A stretch of 7,046 bases of DNA. Origin: Roseovarius sp. Its GTDB lineage: Bacteria; Pseudomonadota; Alphaproteobacteria; Rhodobacterales; Rhodobacteraceae. Of the stretch, positions 5,266 to 7,046 are shown piece after piece. The notes beneath the pieces were generated by a model. The model worked only from the letters and a program-made list of their open reading frames with translations. It was not told the origin of the DNA and made no database searches. Position 1 is the first letter of the stretch. The number at the start of each line of letters is the position of its first letter. The position numbers were made by a program, and so were the translations under genes. The stretch spans positions 1 through 7,046 of the forward strand of contig SLDH01000176.1 in assembly GCA_007125415.1 (NCBI GenBank), written 5' to 3'.

Positions 5266-6963
5266 GTGATGGTCGCCCGAGGACTTGAGGCGTTCGAGCC
5301 GCTGTCGAAGGCCGAGGCCGCGTTGCTGGCCGGTCTCGACAGCGGGCACTATGACCGAGTGGGCGCCGGCGGCCTGCCCGAGACGGGAGACACCGAGCTT
5401 GTGGTGCGGGCCGAACTGATCCGCACGCTGCTGCTGGGCGGGCCCGAGGTGCCCCGGTTGCATGAGACCGGCCTCAGGCTGGGCGGGGCCTGCATCAGTG
5501 GCAGGCTGGACCTCGAGGGCTGTCGTATCGGGTGCGATATCGGGCTGGTGGATTGCCTGCTGGAATTTGCGCCGGTGCTGCGCTCTGCGGTGATCGACTC
5601 GCTGATCCTGGACGGATCAACCCTGCCCGGACTGGCCGCCGACCTGATCGAGGCGCGCGGCGACATCTATCTGCGCGCCGCCAGGGTCGATGGCGTGGTC
5701 CGGCTGCGCGGGGCACGGCTGGGGGGCGAATTGGTGCTTGACGGTGTCGAGGTCAATGAGCCCGAGGGAGTTGCGCTGAACGCCGAACGGCTGGAGGCGC
5801 GGGGCGGGCTTCTGTTGCGTAGCGCGGTGATCCGCGGTGGCATCCATGCCCCCAACCTGCGGCTGGGGGATGCCTTCAACGCCATCGGTGCGCGGGTTGA
5901 GCGGCCGGGTGGCATGGCGCTGGATGCGACTGGGATGCGCTGCTCTGGCGATGTCAGCCTGCGCCGGATCGAGGTGGAGGGGGAGTGCGAATTCAACGGC
6001 GCCAGGCTGGGCGCGGATATGGACCTGCGCGAGGCACGAATCTCTGCGCCGGGCCAGACAGCAGCGGTCAGTTTTCGCCGTGCCGCGGTGGACGGTGCAC
6101 TGCTGATACGGGACGGTGCGAAGATCGACGGTGTTCTGAACCTCAGTGGTGCCGTCATCGGCGCGCTGGTCGACGAACCGGATAGCTGGCCCGAACCGGG
6201 CGATCTGCTCCTGAACGAGTGCCGGTACGATGGATTCCTCAACTCGCCCATCGACGCGGAGTCGCGGCTCGACTGGCTGGCGCGGCAGGACCCAGCGCGC
6301 TGGGACGAGGATTTCTGGCCCCAGCCCTATGAGCATCTCGCAAGTGTTCTCATAGGTACGGGCCACGCCGATGACGCGCGCCGGGTGCTGATCGCGAAGG
6401 AGCGGTTGCAACGGGCGGCACAGCGGTCGCGTATGCGCTGGCGGGTCGTTCGCTGGATTGCGGCGCTGCGTGACTTTGTGCTTGGGGTCACGGTTGGCTA
6501 CGGCCGCCAGCCTTTTCTTGCGTTCATCTGGCTGGCAGCATTCTGGGCAGTGGGGGCGGTTGCCTTCGAATTGGTCTGGTACAACGAGGCGATGCGCCCG
6601 GTCCCGGCGATGATGCTGCGTGCGCCTGAATGGGTGCTCTGCGGCGCGCCGGTGGGTTCCGAGCTCTTCCTGCCCTCCCTGGGGCAGCTTCGCGGGGGGC
6701 TGGCCGCGGCAGAGCAATCCCAACTTGCCTGTTTCCTGAGCCAACCCGAGGCGGCGAGTTATCCGCGGTTCCATGCCTGGGCGTTCTCGCTCGATGCACT
6801 GATCCCGGTGTTCGAGACGGGGCAGACGGATTTCTGGATGCCCGACGTGCGCGACCCCATAGGCTACGCGGGCCGCGCCCTTGTCGTTGCCCAGACGATT
6901 GCCGGCTGGGCCCTCAGCCTCCTCGCGGTCGCGGGGTTCTCAGGCATTGTCAAGCTGCGATGA
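5266..6963 (+). CDS. Protein of unknown function: beta-helix-like repeat domain fused to a two-pass membrane tail
   Basis: 565 residues counted from GTG 5266. The next codon is ATG (5269) and has better spacing from GAGG at 5258-5261, so it may be the true start. Residues 1-65 are helical, with RAELIRTLLLGG at 48-59. Residues 68-302 are made of short strand-like units of about 10 residues (G-x-hydrophobic-x-hydrophobic-x-x-A-x-hydrophobic-x-G), as in pentapeptide-type or right-handed beta-helix proteins, with a 48-residue super-period. A helical region follows (333-385, including QPYEHLASVL and DDARRVLIAKERL), then an Arg-rich stretch (388-402). Membrane helices lie near 414-437 and 536-561, and the segment DALIPVFETGQTDFW (510-524) precedes the second. 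The arginines place the repeat domain in the cytoplasm and the 438-535 loop, with Cys459 and Cys489, outside. As I recall, similar proteins are annotated as hypothetical or, without good reason, as membrane-associated oxidoreductase; I see no nucleotide-binding or redox motif. It is probably co-transcribed with the peptidase (22-base gap). A scaffold or sensor role is a guess. Confidence 0.85.
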   Translation: MMVARGLEAFEPLSKAEAALLAGLDSGHYDRVGAGGLPETGDTELVVRAELIRTLLLGGPEVPRLHETGLRLGGACISGRLDLEGCRIGCDIGLVDCLLEFAPVLRSAVIDSLILDGSTLPGLAADLIEARGDIYLRAARVDGVVRLRGARLGGELVLDGVEVNEPEGVALNAERLEARGGLLLRSAVIRGGIHAPNLRLGDAFNAIGARVERPGGMALDATGMRCSGDVSLRRIEVEGECEFNGARLGADMDLREARISAPGQTAAVSFRRAAVDGALLIRDGAKIDGVLNLSGAVIGALVDEPDSWPEPGDLLLNECRYDGFLNSPIDAESRLDWLARQDPARWDEDFWPQPYEHLASVLIGTGHADDARRVLIAKERLQRAAQRSRMRWRVVRWIAALRDFVLGVTVGYGRQPFLAFIWLAAFWAVGAVAFELVWYNEAMRPVPAMMLRAPEWVLCGAPVGSELFLPSLGQLRGGLAAAEQSQLACFLSQPEAASYPRFHAWAFSLDALIPVFETGQTDFWMPDVRDPIGYAGRALVVAQTIAGWALSLLAVAGFSGIVKLR

Positions 6964-6979
6964 GCAACCCCTGGCAGGA

Positions 6980-7046
6980 TCAGAACGAGCCGAACAGGGT
7001 GCCAAGTACGATCACCACGATGAGCGCCAGCAGCGCGCTGACCACA
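6980..7046 (-). CDS. C-terminal end of a membrane protein (partial, runs off the window)
   Basis: Read on the minus strand, the last 21 codons encode VVSALLALIVVIVLGTLFGSF followed by TGA (complement of 6980-6982). This is one continuous hydrophobic segment, typical of a terminal transmembrane helix. The gene converges on the 565-residue gene with only 16 bases between the two stops, and no terminator hairpin is visible between them. A plus-strand frame covers the same bases, but its Ser/Thr/Ala-rich composition is what the mirror frame of a membrane protein gives in the permease genes here. The family cannot be recognised from this fragment. Confidence 0.5.
   Translation of the reverse strand, partial: VVSALLALIVVIVLGTLFGSF

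Noticed and set aside
5617..6774. 385-codon minus-strand open frame inside the beta-helix gene
   Set aside because: Composition (Pro, Arg, Gln, His) is typical of an antisense shadow. The plus-strand frame has repeats, membrane helices and a sensible start.
6960..7046. Plus-strand frame starting MSNPWQDQNEP, with an ATGA overlap to the preceding stop
   Set aside because: The overlap is attractive, but the product becomes a Ser/Thr/Ala-rich stretch just like the mirror frames of the membrane genes here, while the minus strand encodes a continuous hydrophobic helix. It remains a minor alternative until more sequence is seen.

Overview
This window is a high-GC bacterial segment. Its codons end mostly in G or C, and long spurious open frames run antisense to the real genes. 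The gene families (SLC13-type permeases carrying TrkA-C/RCK_C domains, a carnosinase-like M20 peptidase, and a beta-helix protein with a two-pass membrane tail) and the codon use suggest an alphaproteobacterium, probably of the Rhodobacterales. That placement is inference, because no rRNA or other marker gene is present. I see no tRNA, rRNA, CRISPR array, insertion sequence or phage gene.

Layout: Positions 1-153 are less GC-rich than the rest. They hold a possible 33-codon small ORF with a good Shine-Dalgarno sequence and, inside it, a nested inverted repeat. Then follow four same-strand genes: two divergent tandem copies of an SLC13 (DASS) permease (154-1968 and 1994-3790), an M20 family dipeptidase-like metallohydrolase (3867-5243), and a 565-residue protein of unknown function (5266-6963). 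The gaps are 25, 76 and 22 bases, which fits one operon. The 76-base gap contains a strong GC-rich hairpin. At the right edge the C-terminal end of a hydrophobic protein lies on the opposite strand (6980-7046) and converges on the operon.

How it may work together (inference): two related anion permeases, each with two cytoplasmic RCK_C domains between the membrane halves, may import dicarboxylates, sulfate or N-acylated/peptidic anions. The cytosolic zinc peptidase could then hydrolyse an imported dipeptide-like or N-acyl compound. The last gene encodes a cytoplasmic repeat domain joined to two transmembrane helices with a roughly 100-residue loop. It does not look like an enzyme. A membrane-anchored scaffold or sensor is possible, but its role is unknown.

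The most unusual points are the uncharacterised beta-helix/membrane protein with its 48-residue super-repeat, the paralogous permease pair in which both copies have lost the canonical Ser-Asn-Thr motif of the first membrane half, and the structured leader with a possible small ORF upstream of the operon.
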